From assembly GCA_934448295.1 (NCBI GenBank), contig CAKSEY010000006.1:62001-126000 (forward strand): a stretch of DNA of 64,000 nucleotides. Direction: 5' to 3'. Every line of letters begins with the position of its first letter. Positions within the stretch are counted from its first letter, which is position 1. Below, piece after piece: positions 44,721 to 52,981 of this stretch. The notes under the pieces are model-generated. The model was not told where the DNA came from. It did not search any database and saw nothing but the letters and a program-made list of their open reading frames with translations. The position numbers were made by a program, and so were the translations under genes. Source of the DNA: an uncultured Oscillospiraceae bacterium. GTDB lineage: Bacteria > Bacillota > Clostridia > Oscillospirales > Ruminococcaceae.

Positions 44721-45305
44721 ATGGCAGTAAATCTTTCTAAGGGACAGCGCGTAAGTCTGGACAAGGCGGTAACACTGGCAAGAATAGGACTCGGCTGGGA
44801 CACCAACAGGTATGACGGCGGCAACGACTTCGACCTTGACGCAAGCGTATTCATGCTGGGCGCAAACGGAAAGGTTCTCCGTGACGAGGATTTCATCTTC
44901 TATAACAACCTCAACGGCAGAAACGGCGCGGTAGTGCACACCGGCGACAACCGCACCGGCGAGGGCGACGGCGACGACGAGGCTATAATCATCGACTTCA
45001 CCAAGATCCCCCCGGAGATAGACAAGATAGCGGTAGCGGTCACGATTTTTGACGCGCAGAGCAGGAACCAGAACTTCGGTCAGGTCTCCAACGCTTATGT
45101 AAGAGTTGTCAAGATAGACAGCCCGGACGACATTAACGGCGAGGAAGTGATCCACTTCGACCTGATGGAGGAGTTCTCCATCGAGACCGCGCTTGTTGTA
45201 TGCGAGATATACCGCTACAACGGCGACTGGAAGTTCAACGCGGTAGCCGCAGGCTATCAGGGCGGACTTGAAGCGCTCTGCCGCGCTTACGGCGTCAGCG
45301 TATAA
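44721..45305 (+). CDS. terD: TerD-family protein
   Basis: 194 residues, cytoplasmic. Canonical TerD: MAVNLSKGQRVSLDK, GLGWDTN, FDLDASVFML, HTGDNRTGEGDGDDEAI (Ca2+-binding acidic loop), KIAVAVTIFDA, RNQNFGQVSNAYVRV, EIYRYNGDWKFNAVAAGYQG. This full match makes it the best TerD in the window. AAGGAGG precedes the ATG. It lies between the Ca2+ pump and a second, longer TerD gene. Confidence 0.95.
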   Translation: MAVNLSKGQRVSLDKAVTLARIGLGWDTNRYDGGNDFDLDASVFMLGANGKVLRDEDFIFYNNLNGRNGAVVHTGDNRTGEGDGDDEAIIIDFTKIPPEIDKIAVAVTIFDAQSRNQNFGQVSNAYVRVVKIDSPDDINGEEVIHFDLMEEFSIETALVVCEIYRYNGDWKFNAVAAGYQGGLEALCRAYGVSV

Positions 45306-45341
45306 GCTATAATTATTTCCGGAAAGGGGGCGCAGTAGTCC

Positions 45342-46625
45342 TTGAACCTGAGTGAAATAATCGCGGGGACCCCCGCAGGCGGCACTGCCGCGCTCCCTCC
45401 CGGGGAGTTCGAGGGACCCGTCGTAATAAGCAGACCCATGACCCTCCGTGGGAACAACACCACTGTCTGGGCAAAGCACGGCAGCGTTATCACCGTGACC
45501 TCCCCCGGAGTGGCGCTCGAGGGGCTGCGCGTGGAGATAACCGAGGGCGGCCTTTCAGAAACCGCGATAGAGGCGCTCTGCCCGGTGCGGGCGGCGGATA
45601 TTGAGGTTTTAGGCTCCGTGAGGGGCTTTGGCGGCGAGGACGGTATCTCGGAAATTCCCAGGACGTTACAGCTCGGGGAGCTTTCAGCGGACGGCGAAAA
45701 CACGTTCCGCATGACCGTAGATATTCCGGCGGCGGCGCGGCTTGTCTGCAATGCGGCGGGGATACGCTTCGCCCCGGAGAATATCCCGGCGGGAAAGAGC
45801 GAGGTAACGCTCACCGTCACCGGCTCCGGCTCTCCGGCGCTGGTGTACACGGAAATCCTCGTGGAATCCAGGCTCCGCAGGAGGATATACCTCTGCGGAA
45901 GATACTCGGTGAACGCCCCGGCGGTGAAAGACCGCGTGATATTCGAGGCTCAGCCGGTGGACAGGAGCGGAGCTCCCGCCGGGCAGAGCAACGTTACGCT
46001 CACGCTGAACCAGCCGCCGGAGAGCATTCCCGCGCCCGCGCCGATGCCCTCCACCGACGTTATCGCCGACGTGGGAGCGGCTCCGCTGCCGGAAAACGCT
46101 CCGGTGCTGCGGTTGACAAAGGGACAGCGCGTCCCGCTGGCGCAGTATGTCGGGCGTTCCTGCGAGATGTTCCTCACCGGGCGGAAGCTCGGCGCGGTGG
46201 ACATCGACCCCTACGTTTTCATGCTGAATGAAAAGGAGCAGTCCTTCGGGGACGGCGGACTGGTGTTCTTCGGAAACGAGCAGTCCCCGGACGGCGCGGT
46301 GCGCTACCACCCGGACGACGGGCGGGTCAGCGTGGACTTCACGAAGGTGGACGACAACGTGAAGCGCATAACCGTGGCGTACTCGGTGTACTCCGGTAAC
46401 TCCACGAAGAATTTCTCGCTGGTGGCGGAGCCGAGGTTCTCGCTTTACGCCGGCGGAAAGGAGCGCGTTCAGTTCGACCTGGACGGGCTTTCCGGGGAGG
46501 TCACGGTGGTCGCCGCAGAATTCTACATATACAAGGGCGAGTGGCGTATCTCGGCGGTGGGCGCGGGATACCGCGACGGTCTTGTGAAGCTGTGCAACCG
46601 CTACGGCATAGAGGTAAGCGGCTGA
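45342..46625 (+). CDS. TerD protein with N-terminal beta domain
   Basis: 427 residues from TTG 45342, with AAAGGGGGCG upstream. The C-terminal half (about 255-427) is a TerD domain (LRLTKGQRVPLAQYV, DIDPYVFMLN, GEWRISAVGAGYRDG). Its acidic Ca2+ loop is weaker than in the neighbouring TerD (HPDDGRVSVD). The N-terminal half starts like a right-handed parallel helix (PGEFEGPVVISRPMTLRG, then TVWAKHGSVITVTSP) and continues into a beta-sandwich. No such fusion is among the classic TerD forms that I recall. Same operon, 36 nt after terD. Confidence 0.8.
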   Translation: MNLSEIIAGTPAGGTAALPPGEFEGPVVISRPMTLRGNNTTVWAKHGSVITVTSPGVALEGLRVEITEGGLSETAIEALCPVRAADIEVLGSVRGFGGEDGISEIPRTLQLGELSADGENTFRMTVDIPAAARLVCNAAGIRFAPENIPAGKSEVTLTVTGSGSPALVYTEILVESRLRRRIYLCGRYSVNAPAVKDRVIFEAQPVDRSGAPAGQSNVTLTLNQPPESIPAPAPMPSTDVIADVGAAPLPENAPVLRLTKGQRVPLAQYVGRSCEMFLTGRKLGAVDIDPYVFMLNEKEQSFGDGGLVFFGNEQSPDGAVRYHPDDGRVSVDFTKVDDNVKRITVAYSVYSGNSTKNFSLVAEPRFSLYAGGKERVQFDLDGLSGEVTVVAAEFYIYKGEWRISAVGAGYRDGLVKLCNRYGIEVSG

Positions 46626-46638
46626 CGAGAGGGATAGA

Positions 46639-48816
46639 ATGGCTCAGAATTTTACACGATATATCGGTTATGACAACGCCGATGTTTTCAGGAATATGCT
46701 GATAGAAAGCTTCGCTGCGGCGAAAAAGAGCGGGCTTTTCTTCGAGGGGAAGATACCTATGGCTTCCACCACGGAGATAACCGCCGCCGCAGACTACGCC
46801 GCCGCCGACATAAAGGACGCGCAGTCGGTGGGGGCGGGGCTGAAAAGCTGGATATCCTCCCAGCGGCTGCCATACAGCGCGGACGCGCTGACCCCGGCGC
46901 TGACGGAGGCGGTGTCCCTCTGCGGCGCAAACGGCAGGAACACATATTACGTTATCCTCTGCTGGCTGATAAAGTATCTTTCCATAAAGCCGGAGAGCCT
47001 TGTGTACATCGGCGCGGGAACGCTCCGGGAGCTGTTTTTCCTCTACATGATGAGCCTTGCCGGGGTGAAGATAATTTACGTCTCCTACGGCATGGACAAG
47101 GACTTTGAGAAATTCCCGCACGCGGACGCGGTGCAGACGGTGAGCGGCGCTAAAAACGAGATGGTGCAGATAGATTTCGCGCACATCGACCTCTCAAAAG
47201 CCGTGGAGATGTCCGCAATGCGCGCCTCCGCGGAGCAGGTGGAGGGAAAGGTACAGCGGCTGAGCACCACGGCGGCGGGGATATTCGAGGACTTCATGGC
47301 AGACCGCCGCACCCGGGTGGTGAAGAGCGGCGGCGTGTTCACCGAGGACGGAGTTATCCCGGTGTACTGCGCGGCGCTCATCGGCTACGACGACGAGGCG
47401 GTTTACAGCAATATGCTGCTGAAATTCAAGGAGGGCTTCGCGGGGAGCAAAAAGCAGCTCATTTTCATTGAGAAGCCGCTTGCGAACCCCACCGCCGACG
47501 AGATAAAGCTCCTCGGCAGCGTGACGAGGAACAGCACCTCCGACATGATAGACGACCTTGCGCTGCGGATAAAGCTGAACGGCGACCCGGTGCGCACGGC
47601 TCTCGCGCAGACGGAGCTGAGGAAGCTCCTGAACGAGCTGTACACCGGCAACCAGACGGTGACGTTCAACTACGGCAGCAAGCTCATTTCGTGGCTGTAC
47701 CGCTGCACTCAGGCGCGGAAATACGCGGTGCAGTACGAGGATATCCCGGTGATACTGTATTACGGCGCCATATCCCAGTCGGAGCTGTACTTCCTGAACT
47801 TCATGTCCCGGTGCGGGTTCGACGTTATCTACATCACCCCGGACAAGCAGCTTTTAGACCTTGTCATCGACAGGAATCATGGCGGCAGAATGCAGATATT
47901 CCAGCTGCCTCAGAGCCGGGAGAGCGGCAGCTACCCGGACAAGCCGGTCAAGATGAAGATGGCGACAGTCGCCTATTCCGCCGAGCGGGAGCTCGACACC
48001 ATGCTTTACGGCGGGGACGCGGGCATTTTCCGGGACTTCCAGTTCCCGAACAGCCAGACCGTCACGCTGAAAACCACACTGGAGGAGATAGGGATACTCT
48101 GGAAGCAGGAAGCGCGTTTCCGGCAGGGGTTTGAGACCTCGGGGAATCTGGTCACGGTGCCGAACATCTTCGCGAAGATAAGCGGCGTAAAGGACGGCAA
48201 CATCTCCGCCTACTGGGAGGAGATACGCGGGCGGCTCACCCCGGAGACTATCCTCAGGGTAAAGGAAGCCAAAGACCCCCAGCCCGGAAACCTCGACCTG
48301 TCGGCTTACCGCAGCTTCTACCGCAACGGGAAGATAGACGCGGAGCGGCTGAAAGCCTCCACGCTGAACCGGTGCAGCTACCTGCCGGACAGAATACAGG
48401 ATATGTACCTGTTCAAAATGCAGGAGGCGGTGGACAGCGGCTTTCTTAAGCTCTCCGGGGACGAGCTGATGTGCTCGGTGCTTCACTACGGGCTGAACAT
48501 GGACAAGGAGTTCATGAAAATGCTCCAGTCGTTCGATTTCACGAAGCAGCTCCCGAAGCTGATATGGATAGACGCGGTGGAGCAGACGTTCACGCTGGAG
48601 GAGTGCGTACAGCTGGTGCTGTGCAACCTCGTCGGCTTTGATATCCTGATTTACACCCCGACAGGGTACAAGAACCTTGAAACGTTCGTATCGGCGGACG
48701 CATTCGAGGAGCACACCCTGAACGAATTCATGTATAATGTGGAGGTGCCGAAGTTCAAGATACCCTCCGAAACGAAGAACAGCGGATTTTTCGGCAGGCT
48801 GTTCAGGAAAGGATAA
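46639..48816 (+). CDS. yceG: YceG-like Ter-cluster protein
   Basis: 725 residues, cytoplasmic. It resembles the YceG family of bacillar yceCDEFGH Ter operons, described as part of a predicted biosynthetic module. Two similar halves are visible: FTRYIGYDNADVFRNMLIES with YIGAGTLRELFFLYMMSLAG, and later AALIGYDDEAVYSNMLLKF with YYGAISQSELYFLNFMSRCG, so the chain contains an internal repeat. Biochemical activity is unknown. The start follows GAGGG; gene spacing is 13 nt from the TerD fusion and 5 nt to telA. Confidence 0.8.
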   Translation: MAQNFTRYIGYDNADVFRNMLIESFAAAKKSGLFFEGKIPMASTTEITAAADYAAADIKDAQSVGAGLKSWISSQRLPYSADALTPALTEAVSLCGANGRNTYYVILCWLIKYLSIKPESLVYIGAGTLRELFFLYMMSLAGVKIIYVSYGMDKDFEKFPHADAVQTVSGAKNEMVQIDFAHIDLSKAVEMSAMRASAEQVEGKVQRLSTTAAGIFEDFMADRRTRVVKSGGVFTEDGVIPVYCAALIGYDDEAVYSNMLLKFKEGFAGSKKQLIFIEKPLANPTADEIKLLGSVTRNSTSDMIDDLALRIKLNGDPVRTALAQTELRKLLNELYTGNQTVTFNYGSKLISWLYRCTQARKYAVQYEDIPVILYYGAISQSELYFLNFMSRCGFDVIYITPDKQLLDLVIDRNHGGRMQIFQLPQSRESGSYPDKPVKMKMATVAYSAERELDTMLYGGDAGIFRDFQFPNSQTVTLKTTLEEIGILWKQEARFRQGFETSGNLVTVPNIFAKISGVKDGNISAYWEEIRGRLTPETILRVKEAKDPQPGNLDLSAYRSFYRNGKIDAERLKASTLNRCSYLPDRIQDMYLFKMQEAVDSGFLKLSGDELMCSVLHYGLNMDKEFMKMLQSFDFTKQLPKLIWIDAVEQTFTLEECVQLVLCNLVGFDILIYTPTGYKNLETFVSADAFEEHTLNEFMYNVEVPKFKIPSETKNSGFFGRLFRKG

Positions 48817-48821
48817 ATATT

Positions 48822-49991
48822 ATGGGATTACAGTTTACACCCGGCTCACAGATGCAGCCTGCGGCGCAGCCCCAGCAGACCACTGCGCCGACCCTCGCGA
48901 AAACCCCGCAGGAAGCGGCTCTTGACGTGCAGATAGAGGAAGCGAAGAACTTCAATATCCAGGTAAAGACCGAGGAGATAAAGCAGCAGCTTGCCACCAG
49001 CGCTGATATCGACAAGCTCGTAAGCACGATAAACCTGAACGACTCCAACACCATCGTGAAGTTCGGCGCAGAGGCGGCGGAGGAGATCTCCAAGGCTTCC
49101 GACCAGGTGCTGAACTCCATGACGATAGACCAGGTGAACGACACCGGCGTTATGCTTCGTGAACTCGCCGGCATCATGGACAAGTTCGACATCAAGGAGA
49201 TACAGGACGAGAAGCCGGGATTCTTCGGGAACCTCAAGAAGAAGCTGGAGAAGATAATCGGCAAGTACGAAACCATGGGCACCGAAGTTGACAAGATATA
49301 CGTCCAGCTCAAGAAGTACGAGGCTGAGATAGGCGAGGCGAACACGAAGCTTGACAATATGTACGAAGCGAACCTCGGCTATTATCAGGAGCTTGTGAAG
49401 TATATCATGGCGGGCGAGCAGGCTGTAAAGGAGCTCGACCAGTATATCGAGGACTACACCAGGAAGCTGGAAGCGAACCCCGAGGACGGCACTATCCGCA
49501 TGGATCTGTCCAACCTCACCCAGATGCGCGAGATACTCGACCAGCGCGTTATGGATTTGAAGGTAGCCGAGAACGTGGCTATCCAGACAGTCCCCATGCT
49601 GAAAACCATGGAGTACTCCAACCTTAACCTGGTGAGAAAGATAAACTCCGCGTTCATCATCACCATGCCGGTGTTCAAGCAGGCTCTGGCTCAGGCTATC
49701 ATGCTGAAGCGCCAGAAGATAATCGCTGACTCCATGCAGGCGCTGGACGAAAAGACCAACGAAATGCTGAAGAAGAACGCGCAGAACACCGTTGCGCAGA
49801 GCAAGCAGATCGCCGCGATGGCTTCCGGCTCCTCCATCAAGGTGGAGACCCTCCAGGAGACCTGGACGACTATCGTAAACGGTATCGACGAGGTACAGCA
49901 GATACAGGATCAGGCACGCGAGAAGCGCAAGCAGGACGCGGTCGTTCTCGAGCAGATCAAGACGGACTACAAGAAGCGCATGAAGGCGTAA
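48822..49991 (+). CDS. telA: TelA-family toxic-anion resistance protein
   Basis: 389 residues, cytoplasmic and mostly alpha-helical, with long coiled-coil stretches. TelA/KlaA/YceH features include GFFGNLKKKLEKIIGKYE, QVDKIY-like helices, KVAENVAIQTVP and AFIITMPVFKQALAQAIMLK. A Gln/Pro-rich N-terminal tail precedes the core. The family is linked to tellurite and other toxic-anion and cell-wall stress resistance, mechanism unknown. Last gene of the Ter operon, followed by a terminator 22 nt on. Confidence 0.92.
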   Translation: MGLQFTPGSQMQPAAQPQQTTAPTLAKTPQEAALDVQIEEAKNFNIQVKTEEIKQQLATSADIDKLVSTINLNDSNTIVKFGAEAAEEISKASDQVLNSMTIDQVNDTGVMLRELAGIMDKFDIKEIQDEKPGFFGNLKKKLEKIIGKYETMGTEVDKIYVQLKKYEAEIGEANTKLDNMYEANLGYYQELVKYIMAGEQAVKELDQYIEDYTRKLEANPEDGTIRMDLSNLTQMREILDQRVMDLKVAENVAIQTVPMLKTMEYSNLNLVRKINSAFIITMPVFKQALAQAIMLKRQKIIADSMQALDEKTNEMLKKNAQNTVAQSKQIAAMASGSSIKVETLQETWTTIVNGIDEVQQIQDQAREKRKQDAVVLEQIKTDYKKRMKA

Positions 49992-50012
49992 ATCCCGGAC
50001 GGAATATACGGC

Positions 50013-50060
50013 GCTCCCCGGCAGAAGGCTCACGGCTTTCCGGCGGGGAGCTTTTGCGTT
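50013..50060 (+). terminator. Terminator of the Ter operon
   Basis: GCTCCCCG...CGGGGAGC with a 23-nt loop that can pair further (CAGAAGG/CTTTC), then TTTTGCGTTTTA. It closes the transcript that begins at 38175. Confidence 0.8.
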
Positions 50061-50090
50061 TTATGGCTGAGGAACGTGTTGAAATCAAAT

Positions 50091-50396
50091 CGTAGGGGAG
50101 GGGCAAGCCCCTCCCCTACATTCTCGGTTGTTCTGTCCGAAACAGTCCACCGGACTGTTTCAGAGGGCAGGCACGATTAAGACTCTATGTTGCTTAGTGG
50201 GGGAAAACTCTTGTTTTCCCCCACACCCCTTTAGCGCATTTTTGAGCGTAATATAACGTGCACGAAAGAGGTGAACGTGTCGAGGAGTTGATTTGTGAGG
50301 GGTGTATCGCCGCTGAGGCGGCGACAAGGGCGCTGCCCTTGACCGCGAGTAAACACCGTTGCACAGATTTTATGGGAGATACGGTAACTGGATAAC
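50091..50396. repeat. Long mosaic repeat element, copy B
   Basis: About 305 bp with the same chain of palindromes as copy A at 37695: TAGGGGAGGGGC... (50093), AAACAGTCC-ACC-GGACTGTTT (50139), GTGGGGGAAAA...TTTTCCCCCAC (50198), CGCCGCTGAGGCGGCG (50308), AAGGGCGCTGCCCTT, and GATACGGTAAC near the end. It fills most of the 560-nt gap after telA. No coding frame. Confidence 0.85.
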
Positions 50397-50468
50397 GCGA
50401 AAAAGCAGAACCGCTCTGGGCGTGTTCCGCTTTTTTTGTCCTTTGTCTGAAATATCCCAAAATACCGG

Positions 50469-50497
50469 TTGACAACTACGCTGGAATTGTGTAAAAT
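50469..50497 (+). promoter_or_regulatory. Promoter of the PLP-enzyme/yicC operon
   Basis: TTGACA (50469-50474), 17 bp, TAAAAT (50492-50497), 55 nt before the start codon. Confidence 0.85.
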
Positions 50498-50551
50498 AAA
50501 TATGTATGTGCAAATAAGATTCCGGTCATTCCGGAGTGAAAGGATATAGAA

Positions 50552-51811
50552 ATGTCATTCTTTGAATTTTCACCCGAGCTGGTGAAATTAAGCGAAAAGG
50601 CAATGGAGCTCTGCCGCCCGCAGTTCGCGGAGCTTGACCGCATGGCGGACTATAACGGTCAGCGAGTTCTGAAAGCGTTTATCGACAACAAAATCAGCGA
50701 TATCCACATGAAGGGCACCAACGGCTACGGCTACGGCGACGACGGCCGCGACAAGCTGGACGCGGTTTTCGCCCAGATACTCGGCACCGAGGACGCGCTG
50801 GTGCGCCACAATTTCGTCAACGGGACCCACGCTATCTCCACCGCGCTGTACGGTATACTCCGCCCGGGCGACCTGCTTCTCTCCGTCACCGGGGAGCCAT
50901 ACGATACCATGCAGGGGGTCATCTCCGGCGAGGGCATAGGCTCCCTCAGGGATTTCGGCGTGAGGTTCGATAAGGTAGACCTCCTGCCGGACGGTGCCCC
51001 GGACTACGACGGTATAAGGCAGAAAGCCGGAGCCTGCCGCATGGCTTACATTCAGCGCTCCCGGGGGTACTCGCTGAGACCCTCCCTCACCATCGGGGTG
51101 ATAGGGAAGATATGCGAAGCCGTGCGCTCGGTCAACCCGGACTGCGTTATCTTCACCGATAACTGTTACGGCGAGCTTGTGGAGGACAGGGAGCCTACCG
51201 CAGTGGGCGCCGACCTCATCGTGGGAAGCCTTATCAAGAACCTCGGCGGCGGTATCGCGGAGACCGGCGGCTACATTGCCGGAAGAGCCGACCTTGTGGA
51301 GCAGTGCGCGTTCCGGCTGACCACACCCGGCACAGGAAAGGAAGTCGGCGCAAGCCTGAACCAGCTCCGGGGAATGTACCTCGGGATATACCACGCGCCG
51401 GAGGCTGTGTGCTCCGCACTGAAAACCGCGACATTTGCGGCGGCGCTGTTCTCAATGATGGGCTACGAGGCGTTCCCGAGGTACGACGAGAAGCGCACCG
51501 ACATCATAGAAGCGCTGAAGCTGGGCGGCGAGAAGCAGCTTGTTGCATTCTGCCAGGGAATACAGGCAGGCTCCCCGGTGGACAGCTTCGCGACCCCGGA
51601 GCCGTGGGACATGCCTGGCTACGACAGCCAGGTCATTATGGCGGCGGGAGCGTTCACGATGGGCGCTTCGATAGAACTTTCCGCAGACGCGCCCCTCCGG
51701 GAGCCTTATGCGGTGTGGCTCCAGGGCGGACTGACATTCCCCACGGGCAAGGCGGGAATAATGACCGCCGCGCAGCACATGCTTGACAAGGGACTCTGCA
51801 CGATTGGATAA
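50552..51811 (+). CDS. Methionine gamma-lyase-like PLP enzyme (aluminium-resistance family)
   Basis: 419 residues, cytoplasmic. Fold-type I PLP enzyme of the Met_gamma_lyase/YnbB family: GTNGYGYGDDGRDKLD near the N terminus, RHNFVNGTHAISTALYG, FTDNCYGEL (PLP-contacting Asp) and GSLIKNLGGGIAETGGYIAG (Schiff-base Lys). Family members are annotated as aluminium-resistance proteins or C-S lyases; the true substrate is uncertain. AAAGGA lies 8 nt upstream. yicC follows after 27 nt. Confidence 0.88.
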   Translation: MSFFEFSPELVKLSEKAMELCRPQFAELDRMADYNGQRVLKAFIDNKISDIHMKGTNGYGYGDDGRDKLDAVFAQILGTEDALVRHNFVNGTHAISTALYGILRPGDLLLSVTGEPYDTMQGVISGEGIGSLRDFGVRFDKVDLLPDGAPDYDGIRQKAGACRMAYIQRSRGYSLRPSLTIGVIGKICEAVRSVNPDCVIFTDNCYGELVEDREPTAVGADLIVGSLIKNLGGGIAETGGYIAGRADLVEQCAFRLTTPGTGKEVGASLNQLRGMYLGIYHAPEAVCSALKTATFAAALFSMMGYEAFPRYDEKRTDIIEALKLGGEKQLVAFCQGIQAGSPVDSFATPEPWDMPGYDSQVIMAAGAFTMGASIELSADAPLREPYAVWLQGGLTFPTGKAGIMTAAQHMLDKGLCTIG

Positions 51812-51838
51812 CGGACTAACGACCGAAAGGACACGAAA

Positions 51839-52717
51839 ATGATAAAGAGCATGACCGGCTTCGGAAGAGGCCACAAGGTGCTTAACGGCAGGGATATCAC
51901 GGTGGAGATACGCGCCGTGAACCACAGGTACTATGAATTCAGCTCGCGCCTGCCCCGCAGCCTGGGTTATATCGAGGAGAAGCTGAAATCGCTGCTCCAG
52001 GGCAGGATAAACCGCGGCAAGGTGGAGGTCTCCGTGCTGCTGAACAACATTGAAGCCGCCGACGAGAAGATAACCATAAACCGCGAGATAGTAAAGGAGT
52101 ATGTAGAGGCTCTGCGCTCCGTGAAGGACGAATTCGGGCTGACGGACGACCTTTCGCTGTCGAACGTTCTGAGAATCCCGGACGCGTTCACAGTGGTAAA
52201 GACGGAAACGGACGAGGAGCAGCTCTGGCAGGATGTAAAGTCCGCCGCCGAGGAGGCTCTGGAGCACTTCATCGCCATGCGCGAGGCAGAGGGCGAACGC
52301 ATGAAGCAGGACGTTATGTCCCGCCTTGCGAGGATAGAGGAGTGGGTCGGGATAGTGGAGACGCGTTCCCCGCAGGTGGTGGAGGACTACCGCAAACGGC
52401 TGTACGACAAGATGTGCGAGGTGCTGAGCACTTCCAACATAGACGAGAACCGCATACTGATGGAAGCGGGGATATTCTCTGAAAAGACCGCCGTTGACGA
52501 GGAAACGGTGCGCCTGCGCAGCCACATCGCGCAGTTCCGCACAATGCTGGAATCCGGCGAGCCTGTGGGCAGGAAGCTGGATTTTCTGGTGCAGGAGATG
52601 AACCGCGAGACGAACACCATCGGCTCCAAGGTGCAGGATATCGAGGTAACGCGCATAGTCGTTGACCAGAAGAGCGAGATAGAGAAGATACGCGAGCAGA
52701 TACAGAATATAGAATAA
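51839..52717 (+). CDS. yicC: YicC-family endoribonuclease
   Basis: 292 residues, cytoplasmic. YicC_N domain (MIKSMTGFGRG at the start, VEIRAVNHRYYEFSSRLPR) and the C-terminal domain (REAEGERMKQD, EETVRLRSHIAQF, GRKLDFLVQEMNRETNTIGS). YicC proteins are endoribonucleases implicated in sRNA turnover. Length is standard. In many Firmicutes yicC heads a remA-gmk-rpoZ cluster; here it is the last gene before a terminator, so that context is lost. Confidence 0.93.
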   Translation: MIKSMTGFGRGHKVLNGRDITVEIRAVNHRYYEFSSRLPRSLGYIEEKLKSLLQGRINRGKVEVSVLLNNIEAADEKITINREIVKEYVEALRSVKDEFGLTDDLSLSNVLRIPDAFTVVKTETDEEQLWQDVKSAAEEALEHFIAMREAEGERMKQDVMSRLARIEEWVGIVETRSPQVVEDYRKRLYDKMCEVLSTSNIDENRILMEAGIFSEKTAVDEETVRLRSHIAQFRTMLESGEPVGRKLDFLVQEMNRETNTIGSKVQDIEVTRIVVDQKSEIEKIREQIQNIE

Positions 52718-52721
52718 AAGG

Positions 52722-52748
52722 CAGGGGGAGCGGCGCTCCCCTGTTTTT
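52722..52748 (+). terminator. Terminator after yicC
   Basis: CAGGGGGAGC-GGC-GCTCCCCTG followed by TTTTTTG, directly after the yicC stop. Confidence 0.92.
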
Positions 52749-52783
52749 TGCGCGCGTCCTGTTAACGCTTCCTCACAAAACCG

Positions 52784-52813
52784 AAAAATGCGGCGCCGGA
52801 ATCCCGGCGCCGC
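52784..52813 (-). terminator. Terminator of the minus-strand lipoprotein gene
   Basis: GCGGCGCCGG-loop-CCGGCGCCGC, a 10-bp stem; on the minus strand it is followed by ATTTTTCGG. It lies about 170 nt past the lipoprotein stop codon but only 10 nt past the end of the in-frame extension. Confidence 0.8.
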
Positions 52814-52822
52814 AAGGGTATA

Positions 52823-52981
52823 TTATAACCAGCCGCTGTGTGCCTCCGGCAGCTCTGAGGGCGCGCTGGCAGGTTCCGGCGCGCCACCATCGGCGCGGCT
52901 GTGGATCTTCGCGTTTGAGCGCTCCTGCGCCGCTGCGCCATACCCTGCCTTATAATATGCCCGGTCAGCCCTCCGTGTGAA
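52823..52981 (-). other. In-frame open extension after the lipoprotein stop (52 codons)
   Basis: Directly after the UGA of the lipoprotein gene, in the same frame, 52 sense codons run to a TAA, with GC-rich third positions like neighbouring genes and residues such as GYGAAAQERSNAKIHSRAD. No start codon or ribosome site serves this stretch. The terminator sits just beyond it. It may be a former C terminus cut off by a nonsense mutation, or a read-through tail. Confidence 0.4.
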
